Assembly: GCA_016584495.1 (NCBI GenBank)
Contig: WAID01000008.1
Coordinates: 682,001-746,000, forward strand
Direction: 5' to 3'
Source: Celoporthe dispersa
Taxonomy: Eukaryota > Ascomycota > Sordariomycetes > Diaporthales > Cryphonectriaceae
Length of the DNA stretch: 64,000 bases
The translations under genes and the position numbers were made by a program. Within the stretch, counting starts at the first letter, position 1. The number at the start of each line of letters is the position of its first letter. The notes under the pieces were generated by a model. It did no database searches and was not told the origin of the DNA. It was given only the letters and a program-made list of their open reading frames with translations. This document shows, in pieces, positions 1 to 10,783 of the stretch.

Positions 1-167
1 GGGCGCAGTCGCACCAGAGAACCGATGCCGAAGCAATGAGCAATGGCTTTCGCAGCCCAAGCGTGTTAAGGTCACAAGGACGACAGCGAACGAAAGCTGT
101 GAGGGCATCAGAATAGGGCCAAAACCCTAGATATCATTCGCTGGCAGTTTGACTCTAATCGCCTATT

Positions 168-320
168 GTTATGACCTATCCATCATGTTGGTCACGAAAG
201 AAGACATACGGTACAGCGAGCTGGAACCTCAGAATCCAGATCCAACATCAGGATAGAGCTGACGCTTATATAATCCGAGGTTGGGATACAGAACAAACAA
301 TCAGAAGAGGACTATGAAGA
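168..320. repeat. LTR-like fragment upstream of the first HET gene
   Basis: Begins with a TTGTTATGACCTATCCA-type sequence, which recurs (as GTTATGACCCATCCAA) at 8346, 10964 and 23030. The following ~110 bases align by eye with 10964-11090, including a shared GCTTATATAA TATA-like box near 268. I read it as part of a solo LTR of one retrotransposon family. Exact ends and target duplications were not resolved. Confidence 0.5.
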
Positions 321-579
321 TGATCAGAGGAGGACGACGAGGAATTGGCTGGATCAACAAGGGGGCACCAACCTAACCTATTCTGGCACCACACAGCTTG
401 AACCTTGTCTAAAAGCTGCAGCCCTAGGATTCCTCTCTCCTCTCTCCTTTCTCCTTTCCTTTGAGCTTAGCCTCAACGACCCAGCCCTTCGTTTTAACTG
501 TTCTCCAGCTCTGCATTGATAGCGGTAGTCATTTTCGGAGCTTTTGCCCTTTGTAATCATGTTATGACGATCCACAGCA

Positions 580-3258
580 ATGACCAGCGCAAATTATGAT
601 ACCCACCCTATCCTGGAGAGCCTGGATAGATGGGAGCAATCGTACAACGCAGAGTCGAGTGCATACTTTGTATACTCTGACGACTTTGAGAATTTCGAGA
701 GATCAAAATGGGCCGAGTATACAGACTTGGACAACCGCCGCGAGGCCGCCGGACTGCCCCAGCGGGACTGGCAGCCTACTCAAGAGCTCATGCGAGACGA
801 CAGACAACTGATGCGGGCAAGGCAGTATCGCCCGTTTGATCCGGCCGACCCGCATGCGCCGTGCCCGCTGGGAATTTGTCTCGACCGTGAGTCCGCATTC
901 GATCACTGCTGCAGACAATACCCCTGGAGGAAGCTATTGTCCAACTGGGAGAGCTTCAGGGCAAGATACGCCGCCAGCCCAGAATTCGGTCGGAGTCTAT
1001 CTGCACCTCAGTTGGATTCATATAGGGTCCTCTCAAATTGGTGGGAGGCATCGTACTGCGACAAAGCCTGGTCAGCCCGCGCCCGATCTTGGATATATCA
1101 GCAGCTGCATGACCAGTACCCGCCCGTCGTCCGCTCCGAGCAGGCCCGGAGTCGCCTGGACTGCGCCCTCGGCGACAGCCCTCCCCCCTATGCGGCTCGG
1201 TGTCTGAGTCTTCTGGTGATGGAGTTCCACCCCGGCGCATGGGAGCCGTACACGCACGCGGCAAACATGCGGATCCTCGAGGCCATGCGTAGTCAGACTG
1301 CGGCGTGTGCTATTGCGCAGCGGCTCGCATTCTCAGACACGCCGCGGTCCACGGAGCCCGTCTCGGTTTCGCACATATCTGGCGGTGTAGGGTATCCGAG
1401 CATGCCGCTTGTCAGCCACTACCACGAGAGGCACGCGCTCGCCACAGGGCATCCTTACTATCTCTGGGATACCAGAGACAGGAAGACGATCGAAGTGAGC
1501 AGCCTCACCGGGGGCCGTTGTCCCGAGTACATCTGCATCAGTCACACCTGGGGCCGCTGGGTGGACAGATCTAAGGCTCCATTCGACATACCAGGCGTGC
1601 CGTGGCCCGTTCCCAGGGTCAAGCCCGAGCGGTTCCTTGTGGAGAATCTCCCGGAAGAACTCGCAATGCTGGGCTATCCTTACGTGTGGATAGACTTGTT
1701 CTGTATCCCCCAACAACCAGAGGGCGAATGGAGACAACGACACGATGTTCAGCTACTAAAAATCTGGCACGATAGGGCTAACAACGAGATCGCACGCCAG
1801 GCCGCCATTTTCCATGGTTCCCAGCGGTGTATCGCGTGGCTCAACGACCTGGACACTTGGTCTGATATAAAACTTGCCATTAGCTGGTGTAGCATGCAGT
1901 TCCTTGCGGTCAGCATGGTCACTGATCCTGTTGCGTCTGACGACGGAAGGGCATCATCACAGTCAGGACAGACAAGACATGTTCCAGACGCAGGATGGGG
2001 TAGCGATCTACCGGGAAAGCTTGTTGATCGCCACATTGATGAGGACGGCTGGACGCTCGGCTCACGAACAGGACCTGCACTGCGCTGGTTTTCCTCTCTC
2101 TGGACTCTGCAGGAGGCCCTCCTGTGTCCCGACATGGAACTCTGCTGCCAGGACTGGTCGAGGCTGACTGACCAGTGGGGACACGCCATCACTCTGAAGA
2201 CCCTGATGGTGTTTCTGGGCCAGTGCTCCCGGGAGATAGGCTTGGCAAACCTCCGAGACGGCGTCCCCTCTGGGCTCGCCCTGAGGCCGGCGGGCCCCCT
2301 CCGAGCTGCTCGACCTCAGGATGATCACGAAGATGGAGACGATCTTTCTCGACAATTCTCCAATGATGGTGATACCCATGACGAGTCTCCGACAGTGCAG
2401 TGGTTCCTCTCGCAGCCGGGCTCCGGCGATTATGTCTGCTTTGTGTATCACGGACTGGTACCTCTCAAGGGATACGCCCGCTGCAAACCCGTTCGGAGAG
2501 GAGGAGATACCTAGCCAGCTGTATGTGACCCCATTACACCCATTATAAAAGACTTGCATCAGATGGATGTTCAACAACTTATAAACAACCTGAGATATAG
2601 CGTCTTGGAAATGTACCCTCTTGGATTCTTGCAGGAGGCGTCCCGTAAGATTGGTGCTGCCTTCTACTACCCACGGAGGACTATCCTGGAGCTTAATGGG
2701 AAAAGGAGACAAGTGCTAAGGCGTCGAACCGCCCTCGGCAGCCTTCTACCCTTCGAGACGGCAGGTCGCGGGGCCGAGGCAGGGCAATTCCCCGCCTTCA
2801 ACGATACTATCGATCACCCTGCCGTCTCGAGCTGGCACATCTGCGGGGACGGCAGCGTCCGCATCCTCCGGGCTGCCATCATCGCAGACTCGAGACACGG
2901 TCGTGAAGGGCAGCCCGCGATGAAGGCGGACGTCAGCTGGTCCATGCAGGGCGACTTGCAGGATGAGGCATTGTCGAAGGCCCCCGACCACCACGGGTCC
3001 CACCAGGAGTTGGCCGCCGTGCTGGAGACCATCGCAGGGCCCGACGGTCGTGCATATGCCGTGATTCTCTGCGCCGAGGCGTCCGCTGGGCTGTACTTTG
3101 GCATCTTACTTTTTGACTACGATAACGAGGAGCCAGAGACTCGATTTCTGATGAAGGTCGGGAGCTTCACAATGTGGCGGTGGGCTGTTGATAGTTCAGT
3201 CTCCTGGGCCATCAACGGCATGCCGGAAGAAACGAATGTGAACTGGGTCGTTCTTTGA
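580..3258 (+). CDS. HET-domain (heterokaryon incompatibility) protein, one frameshift
   Basis: Probable cytoplasmic allorecognition protein. The HET domain shows its usual motifs: YICISHTWGRW, then YVWIDLFCIPQ, then SLWTLQE, followed by a C-terminal part with SRAPAIMSALCITDWY. The apparent stop at 2512-2514 is avoided by a standard intron at 2521-2600 (GTATGT...TAG, 80 nt), which joins to VLEMYPLGFLQ. A one-base surplus in the C5 run at 2295-2299 shifts the frame before SELLDLRMITK. With one C removed and the intron spliced the product is 865 aa and fully open. It is a clear paralogue of the gene at 23590-25522, which gave the alignment. The start ATG at 580 is the first in frame. HET proteins are known to trigger cell death on non-self contact; the specificity here is unknown. 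Confidence 0.85.
2295..2299 (+). other. C5 homopolymer frameshift in HET gene 1
   Basis: Frame 1 is coding up to ...LALRPAG and frame 2 from SELLDLR onward, as judged from the paralogue. Reading the run as four C joins them without a stop. Confidence 0.65.
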
Positions 3259-3491
3259 AAGGTAGAAGCTCAAAGGAGACTCAAGTATCTTAGATAGATC
3301 TAACATAGGTTTTTCACTCGGCTCTTATACTCTCATAGCCTTCGTTCGTTATTGTCTTCATGGTCTTAGCATGCTTGAGCTGTGGAAGGCCTTCCGTAAT
3401 GCTTCGGCAATCATTTTTCCATTCAACTGCGCTCTAGGTCTAGTTTGTTAGCCAATTGAAGAATAGTGGTTAGCTGTAGACTTTGCTGGGC

Positions 3492-3563
3492 AGCAGCTGA
3501 TTGTAGTGTAGCAGCTGACTGTAAACTAGCAGCTGACTGCAGAGTCACGGTTGACTGTGAACT
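3492..3563. repeat. 18-bp tandem repeat, four units
   Basis: Units start at 3492, 3510, 3528 and 3546. The core is AGCAGCTGACTGTAAACT with increasing divergence in the last unit. On the minus strand the array reads as a repeated Leu-Gln-Ser-Ala-Ala-like peptide, but no gene is evident there. It lies about 190 bp upstream of the papain-fold gene. The rest of 3259-3724 shows nothing recognisable. Confidence 0.75.
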
Positions 3564-3748
3564 AGCAAAACTAATATTTGGGCTAACGAGAGCAGATAAG
3601 CGAGTTATATAAAAGTAACCAAAATAATATATAAACTCTACTGATCCACTCCATTGTTCAGAACTCATTCCAATGAAACACTCAAGAAGAACACCTACCA
3701 ACTCTCCTTATATTACTTACAACATTGTGTTCCAATCTTGCCCAAATC

Positions 3749-4594
3749 ATGGCTTCGAAGAATGATTGGGAGATTGAAGGAAATTGGCGCACAGGGCTCC
3801 AGTTTAAGTGGCAGAATGACCTGCTCCGATGGCAAACCCGACAGATGATGAAGTTACCTCCATTCAAACAGATTGCTCATTACCAAGACAATAAACGCTA
3901 CAAGAAGTTAAGCGCAGGAGCAAAGCAACGCCAACAGGAAGAGGAGGACAAGACGAGGGGTCATCCAATCTGGTTCTCCTGACATGTGCACAACGGGAGC
4001 CTAAAGCACTGGATCTTAATCACACATGATACGAAATATGAGCTACGACAGACTAGGCAAGCTGGCCAGAACAATAGCGAGTACAACTGCAACATTCAAC
4101 ACCCTTACTCCCTGAAACATGAAGATGATGCTTGCTGGGAAGCAATGAAGATGCCTCAAGTCAGCAAATTTCATGTTTGTTTGATTGGATGGACGAATAA
4201 AACCAGAGAGGAAGTCGATGCAGCTTGCAAAGCAACACAAGACGAATTCGGCGAATACAATGTGGTTTTCAACAACTGCCAGGAATTTCTCCGAAAACTT
4301 GTTCACACAATCCTGGACAGCAAAGCAGCTGACTACGATTGGTTCGCGAGAAATACGAAGACAAAGTGGCACAAAGATACAATTCGACTGCTGCCACCTG
4401 AGGAGATGATTCTAAGAATTATACAACGCGCAGGAGCAATGCAGATGGAGGGCATGGGTGGAGGGCATGGACAGCATGCAGGGCATAACATGGATATGCA
4501 AATGATGGCTCAAATGAATTTGCCGAATCAACAAATTCTTATGCAGCAGCAAGCTCAAATGGTTTCACAACTTCCAAATAGCTTCGGGCATTGA
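3749..4594 (+). CDS. LRAT-like papain-fold protein with an in-frame TGA
   Basis: The protein would be about 281 residues if TGA at 3980-3982 is read through or was once a sense codon; both halves are in the same frame. After the TGA come GSLKHWILITH and then VVFNNCQEFL. A His next to Trp and, about 100 residues later, an Asn-Cys-Gln are the arrangement of the permuted papain fold (LRAT/NlpC-P60 relatives), giving a plausible catalytic His and Cys. The C-terminus is Met-, Gly- and Gln-rich. The start at 3749 has a good context (AATCATGGC); an ATG at 3725 in the same frame is an alternative. Substrate unknown. The TGA could be a decayed TGG (Trp), real readthrough, or a sign that only the second half is used. 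Confidence 0.55.
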
Positions 4595-5781
4595 TAAAAC
4601 TAGCATTGTAGTAGTCAATTACAAAACATGAGGTGGAAGTGAGTTTTATGAGCTGTGAGAGTCTAACCCGAACGGATCCGCTCGTAAGGGTGCCCAATTG
4701 GTAGCCAAGTATGCTCTAAGGAAGATTGCTATCATCCCTGGGACCTCTGTACTTGAGCTTATGATATTGAGCCAAACTGCTCACTCCTGCACCTGAAGCT
4801 TCGAGCTATTCTATATAATTACCGCATAAGACTCTCATCAACAGACCTAGGTTGCTTCCTACATTAAGCGCTTGGTCTTTGAGCGCGATTTGAACCTCGC
4901 TGCTAAGCCAGAATTTGTATAGCTTCTATGCGAGCGCTAAAAGGATGGCCATCCCCCCAGAGCAAGCGAGTCATATCCACCTAACCTTGCCTATTTGCCT
5001 TTTTACTGGCTGGACGCACACTGATTCACTGGCTGGTGGGAATGCGCAAGGACCAAGACGCACAGGCCATTTAACGAGTCAGCAGCCACCCTTCCATCCG
5101 GCAGGCAGTGAAGGGCGTCTGCCTAACAGCACAATAGCTAGGCCAAGCCAGCATCTGTTAGTGACTCCGCATGTCCATCCTGCCACGCCACCTGGCCCTC
5201 GCTTTCCCCATACCAGCCCTGTTCCACCAACTTCATCTTCCTTCACCTCAACCGAGACCACAACATTTCTGGCATACAACAGCCTTCTCCTGCCCCATGT
5301 TCGGGCTGCAGCCGGTGATCACAACCACATCACTCTATACAGGCTTCTACTCGAGCGCCTACGGCCGCCGAAAGACCCTGGATGTGTTCTCTCAAGTGAA
5401 ACTGGATCTTGCATTGCTACACGGGGCAGCAGAGGCGATTCGTTGTACGCCCCCTCATTCTCATCCCTTTTGGTCTGTCCTATTCCCATCACTCCTACCA
5501 TTTCTATTGTCACCGGATCGACGTGCTCAATCGGAGTCAAGGCTGCTCCTCTCTGTCTCACGAGATATCCAAGAGAAAGCCTGGGCGGGTGGGATCTTCT
5601 GGGCCTGGTTTCCCCCCCTATTTGCATGTGCCTCGAACTAATGATAGCTCGCCGCAGCAGAGCTATCGTGTGCCCAACCCTGCTCTATCCCTCTCCTTCA
5701 GTACGCGCCTTTACTAATCTTGCTCGGAAACTTTCCTATCGCAGTATCCCGCCTCCTCAGCTCTGCTCGATCCGTATCAAC
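4595..5781. other. Intergenic region with a repeat fragment and a pyrimidine-rich leader
   Basis: Bases 4651-4702 match 63589-63641. From about 4960 to 5780 the plus strand is rich in C and T, like a long 5' untranslated leader of the next gene. The long open frame 4915-6084 across it has a Pro/Ser/Leu-rich, non-coding-like composition and I do not call it. Confidence 0.4.
4651..4702. repeat. Dispersed repeat fragment (copy at 63589-63641)
   Basis: The segment beginning TGAGAGTCTAACCCGAACGG and ending CCCAATTGGTAG is matched at 63589-63641 by TGAGGGTCTGACCCATACGG...CCCAATTGGTAG. At 63.5 kb it follows directly on an LTR-like tail, so it may belong to the internal part of the same retroelement. 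Confidence 0.55.
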
Positions 5782-7380
5782 ATGTCGCACCCGGGCAGCC
5801 CAACAACACCATTAGCCGATGCTGGTTCCTCGACGCAGCCAAACACCCCCGTTCTTCACATGCTTTTCGTGAGAGCTCTGACGATGTTCCGGAGATGCAA
5901 AGACCCACCAGTCCAGACTCCGTTCCCCGACATGACCAGTCCCTGCCTCAACCGCCGCCGTTTCAAGACAATCTGGATGCCTGCTCCCCCACCTCTTCAA
6001 GGGCAACTTCCTCGACGGAAAGCTCTGGTCTCCCTCATACTGATATTGACCCGACTTGGCCACGGCCGATGGACCTGGACATGACCAAAGCTTCTGCAGT
6101 AGCGACCTGGGAAGGGCATAGGCTGACCAATCTCAAGCTCGACATGCACTGGCGTCCCAAAATAGATCATGCCTTCTTCAAGATCTACGCGCCCATCCTG
6201 GTTCGATCTTCCTCGAGAACCAGCGCTAAGCACGACCATAATCCCCGTGACAAGAAAAGCAAGGCTGGTGGCGGCGGCGGCGGAGCTCAGAGCAGGTCGA
6301 GGATCTCTATCTACATCTATCCTGAGCGAATCCGTATTCTCTCCGTCAAGGATCTCTCGCAGGACGGAGAAAAGGATACAATTTCCCTTACGTGGGAGCT
6401 GTCTCAGCCACCCGTCCTTGTGGTGCCGCCGGCGTCTATGAGGCCCTATGTCCATCACGTATCCAGGCTGGACAGCAGGTCACCACAAGAGAGGGATATT
6501 GCTTTTCGTGCTCTGGCAAGCCAAAGGCAATTTACCGTCTTGGCCAAAGTTCCGGGCAGGAAAGTGAGCATAAAGCAGATGCGATTGCTTTGCAATGCAG
6601 CCACGGTGCTAGCGGGAGATGTGCATGGTTGCGAGCAAGGGATCGATCGTATAGATCAGACACAAGTTCCAGAACGAAAGAAAGGATTGTGCAGTCTCGC
6701 CAAGTTCAGCGATACAGCCAGCCTTTACTGGGGTCTCGGGGCGGAGGTCATTGAAGGACAGAGTCTGCTTGCTACATCAATGCCAGAAGACATCAGCGAC
6801 AACCCACCCGATTATCGCGATGTCCAAAGCCAGCCAATTCCTGACTCTGATGTAATGACACCTAGTAAGTCTTCTATAAACAGCTTATGCTGTTGGATGT
6901 CATCCAAGACGTCAGCTCAGCAGTCTATCCATCTATCAAGTGTCTGTCCGAAATAGCTGCTTACCTTTCCATTTTCTCATTGCCTGTTCGCTAGACGTTC
7001 GCGGTAGGAAACGCCTTCGTACTGACAGCGGTTCCGATGCCAAAATCCCGGACGGCAACAGCAAGCAGGCCTCGACCGTCGACCCAACTATGCATGCCCT
7101 CTTCACTCAACTCGAGCAGCGCCTCCACCAGCGACTTGATGCCTCTCTAGCCGTGCTTCGGGACGACCTGACCAAGCTCCGGGGAGAGGTCATGTCCCAG
7201 TTGGATGAGCTGCGAGGGGAGCTGACCAGTAGGCTGGATGCTGAGCAGGAAGCAAGAGCCTTGGATATTGCTGAGACGGAGGAAAGTATCATGCGCCGAA
7301 TCAGCGAGGCGCAGGTTGCTGTTAACTTTGCTGAGGCGCCAAGAGCTACCCTATCGTTCCCGGATGGTCACTTGTGGTAA
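5782..7380 (+). CDS. Unrecognised protein with C-terminal coiled coil, one intron and one frameshift
   Basis: No family recognised. The best start is ATG 5782 (ATCAACATGTCG). A missing base in the C5 run at 5846-5850 must be restored to join PGSPTTPLADAG to SSHAFRESSDDVPEM. The intron 6865-6994 (GTAAGT...CTAG, 130 nt) then joins ...SDVMTP to RGRKRLRTDSGS. Corrected length is 489 aa and an exact multiple of three. The N-terminus is Ser/Pro-rich and disordered, the middle (WEGHRLTNLKLDMHWRPK...) looks folded with a Gly6 tract after it, and the last 100 residues are a strongly charged coiled coil (LRDDLTKLRGEVMSQLDELR). RKRLR could be a nuclear signal. If the frameshift is ignored the next start is 5895. 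Confidence 0.6.
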
Positions 7381-7726
7381 TTAATATCTCAGGCATCTGC
7401 TCAGCTAGCGTTGCTGAACTAGCTATTGCAAAACCATGGCTGTTGATTATTCAAAATTTCTCACATACCTCTTTTGTATCTTCGATATGCTAGCTGCAAA
7501 ATAGCTATTATAAAAAATTGGATAAAGGAAATGCCATAGCATCTGATCGTATATTGGATCTTTGACTATGCCGGGGAGTCGAGTGTCGTGTCGTGTCCGC
7601 GACGTGGGACCCGTGGCGTATGGCGGGGCGATGGCGTTGAGTATGTGTTTGAACAAGATCGGGTGTGCCGCGAACTGACTCCTGAAAGATCTGTGCGAGG
7701 GTAACTGAACTTGATGAACTCTACAG

Positions 7727-7850
7727 AAGGAAAGAAAGAGGAAAGAAAAGAAGCCAGCTAATCTGGCTGAGGCTACCTAGGTGCTGGCTGCTGGCTGGCT
7801 GGGCTGTGCAGGACCTGGGGTCAGTGGATCACTGGCCCTCTTACAAGATT
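7727..7850. repeat. Palindrome-bearing dispersed repeat, copy 1
   Basis: Shares with 21988-22115, 50320-50446 and 51195-51322 the order: purine-rich GGAAAGAAAG, hairpin AGCCAGCTAATCTGGCT, GAGGCTA(C/T)CTAG, Gly-rich CTGGCTGCTGGCTGG, a GTGCA palindrome and a GTCAGTGGATCACTGGCC palindrome. This copy has the most substitutions in the palindromes. Confidence 0.7.
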
Positions 7851-8342
7851 TCCTATAGCTATCTCTCGTTCTCTCGGTCTGCTTCCTCGAATCCTATGGG
7901 ACACGCCGCCACCAGGCGAGATATATACGCCCATCTGTCGTACCCCACATGAGGCTAGCATCTTTCGCGAGGGCGGCCTCCTGGATAGTCCAACCTCTCC
8001 CAAACCACGCTTGCTCGAGATAAGCTTCGTATGAGGTTCATCTCTGGTCCCGGAGGATAGGATCGTATTTTCGAGGGAACGGAAAGCTGTTGGGCGTATG
8101 GCCACTTTAAGTGATTTCGTCACCAATTATCCAATCCATCTCGTGGGTAAGGGCCCCAGCACTAGACGCGTGCTCACCAATGTCATGCCCAAGGTAGATC
8201 AAGACCCTGGACGCAATACTATACAGGCACCCCATCAGAGAAACTTGATGACCTATCTCATCTAGACAATCCTACTTGAAGTAGATGGAGTCTACCCATA
8301 TGGGACGAGATCGATCTGTTAAACGCAGGCGATGCAAAGCAT

Positions 8343-8490
8343 CGCTGTTATGACCCATCCAACGTGCTGGTCATGGATCAATTGACATGGAACAATGGTC
8401 GGAACAGTCAGATTTCTAGGACGGAAATTATTATATATAGCTCTTCAGCTGTCAATCTACGTATTCAGTCCTACTGTAAAAAGAAGAAAA
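8343..8490 (+). repeat. Solo LTR-like fragment downstream of HET gene 2
   Basis: Starts GTTATGACCCATCCAACGTG, includes a GACATGGAACAATGG stretch found also at 11000 and 23065, and ends with AGCTCTTCAGCTGTCAATCTACGTATTCAG, matching the tails at 23355-23395 and 59032-59060. Internal deletion is likely since the 23-kb copy is about 420 bp. Confidence 0.65.
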
Positions 8491-8556
8491 GAAAAGAAAA
8501 AAAAACATCTTCCAATATTAACAAACTCGAAGAAAGTAGCACAATCTTGCTGAAAG

Positions 8557-10783
8557 TTAACAAAGTTCCACAACCCGACGTTGCACTCTTTTGAACAGCT
8601 CCATCATACCATCATCATCATTATCCTTTATTCTCATGCTTCCGATGCGCCTGTAATAACCAGTAGTATCGTCTCTATACAGTGTGAGATACCCAGATTC
8701 AGGTCGTACGGTCGGTATGCGAACTGATGGCACAGATGTGACACTTGTAACTTGCAACAAAGAGACATGAACATGGACGCCGTCGGCAATGCGCTTCCCT
8801 ACGATCTGGTCGTACCCTGCACAGTAGTCCACGCGGAATTTGACCCCTCGAGTCTCCAAGGAATCATGTTCTTGCGGCACCTGGAGCGTTTGCCACGGGC
8901 AAAGTACATCTTTGCCAGGCTCAAATAAGATGTCCCAGATACAGTCGAGGACCGGGGCCGCGACGGTGATGTAGCCTCCAAGCACGTGACCAAAACGGCC
9001 ACCATGTGTGAAAATCAAGCCTTTTTTCGCTGATGAGCTCCAGCGTGAGCTCAATGGGTTCAGCATCGGCATCCACATCCTCGGGGTCCACATTCACATC
9101 CGCCCTGATTTTGAATTCTCCGGCAAAAGAAGCCCAAGACCAAGAGGGGGCAGTATAAGTCCCCGTGTCTTCATAGACCACTCGAGACAATACTCGAGCC
9201 GCAGGATTTCGGCAAGGAAGGGGGTCGTATGGCTGCCACATCAAGTCCCTATGCAAGAATTTTCTGCGCAATCCGCAGAGATAAGCATCCTCCGGAGGGT
9301 ATCCGTGTGCTGTTTGAGTTGACATTACTTGTTGAGCGATAGCTGCTATAGCTGGTAGCCTGTCTGTTGCTTTAGACAGGTTGAGCGTGCTATAGCTGTA
9401 GACAATGTCTTCCCACAAGCCGTCCACATCCGGATCCCACCAAGAGTAGCCATGCATGGAAAATTCAGGTCGTGGGTTCGAGGCTTGCTCGCCCTTGCTA
9501 TTGAACAAGTTGCGGTAGCGTTGCTTCAGGCCTTTCATTCTTTCTCTTCGGGCTGTTGGTTCCATGATCGTTTCATCGTAGCAATCCCAAGAAATATAGT
9601 CCCCGGCGAAGAAAACAACCCGCGGCGACACCAAGCGCTCTTGGAAAGCCCAGCCTCGTGACATGAGAGGGAACACTCTCTCGAGCTCCTTGTTCTTCAT
9701 TGGGGTAATGACGGATTCATGACCTTGCAGCGCGTCCCAGAAACGATAGTCATGTTGAGGGACGTGGGAAGCGAAAAGAGGATATCGCACGCCGCGAAAG
9801 ACAATGTCGAAAAGATGGAGCTTGGGGGAGGGACGTTTGATGAACAAGCCTCCGTCGCAGTCGGGGGAAAAGGCAGAGGCGAGAGTAATATGAGCCCTCG
9901 AATAGTAGTCAAACATGCGAACCGATTCTTCAGCCCAGTCGGCATAATCCTTTTGTATAACACAAATTGTGTCAATCCATATGTAGCTGATTCCCAATCG
10001 GCGGGTAAACACCATAGCGTCCCGGAACGTCCGCGGAACCGAATTCCAAGAAATACCTTGGCATTGCTTGTCATAATTGAAACGGGTGGTCAGACAAGCA
10101 GGCTCCCGGTGGCTCCAGCAATGGCTGAGAGCTGTATATGGAGTGTTCTGCGGTAAAGATGTAGAAGGTCGGAGGAAAACCTCGGTTGGCTCTGAATCTG
10201 GCGGAATATAGACAAGTCTCGTAGGAAGATCTCTGCTTGTTGACCGGTAAGATTGACAGTTGTGGTGCTCCAGACATTTCGTAATCTGCTTGTTCACCCA
10301 GGCCACAGACTCAGCGGATCCAGTGTCGATGACAGGGAATAGCCCATTGTCGTAGAAGCTGGCTCCAGGAGGGATAGGCGCATCGGCAGTCGGACGAGAT
10401 ATGAAGATCTGGTAAAAAAACATGTAGACTCTTTGTCCTTGTTTTTCGATCCAAATTCTATCATTAATGTTATTTCCTCCGATAGAGCAGCCATCTGAGC
10501 CTTCCGGGTGCGCATGATTGAGACATGCTAGAAGAATGGAGCAGCACAAGCTGCCTGCGGAGGCGGACTGGCGGACAGCCGCTGCATCGCAAAATGTGAA
10601 ATTTCTAAATTCCTCGTAAGGGCGCTTTAGAAGGTTGTCCCACAGACCGTCCCATCGGCAGGTTTGACACCACCTCTCACGAGCATTCTGTGATTGATCT
10701 GCGCGCCAGTCGTCGGGCAGTTCAACAACAACTGTCTCTGCTAGGCTAGGCTGGCTTGTCTGCGTGGACATGGTGTTTGCCAA
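8557..10783 (-). CDS. HET-domain protein, second type, one frameshift
   Basis: Canonical HET architecture: YTALSHCWS, then YIWIDTICVIQ with the following DWAEESVRMFDYYSRA, then a middle RGWAFQERLVSPR, and a C-terminal PSWSWASFAG-type end. An A6 run on the coding strand (T6 at 9022-9027) carries one base too many: read as five A it joins ELTLELISEK to FGHVLGGYITVAAPV, the usual C-terminal part of this family. Corrected length is 741 aa, exactly in frame, with no intron. An N-terminal Cys-rich-like segment (WCQTCRWDGLWDNL) precedes the domain. It is not a close paralogue of the other two HET genes. LTR-like pieces lie on both sides. Role inferred: incompatibility/cell-death trigger. Confidence 0.88.
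9022..9027 (-). other. T6 (A6 sense) homopolymer frameshift in HET gene 2
   Basis: The frame changes exactly across this run; five A restores an uninterrupted 741-residue protein. Confidence 0.7.

Larger units (their letters stand above)
7381..8556. other. Repeat-filled intergenic region
   Basis: Holds copy 1 of the palindrome repeat (7727-7850) and an LTR-like fragment (8343-8490). A short minus frame at 7821-8126 has no recognisable features. No gene supported. Confidence 0.5.

Noticed and set aside
2062..2712. Minus-strand frame of 216 codons
   Set aside because: Antisense shadow of HET gene 1 and its intron.
4865..4912. tRNA-like T-arm (GATTTGAACC) and a similar inverted one near 63340
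   Set aside because: Stems are mismatched and no full cloverleaf can be drawn.
4915..6084. Long plus-strand open frame (389 codons)
   Set aside because: Pro/Ser/Leu-rich composition without domain signal; its 3' half overlaps a better-supported gene in another frame. Most of it is probably leader sequence.
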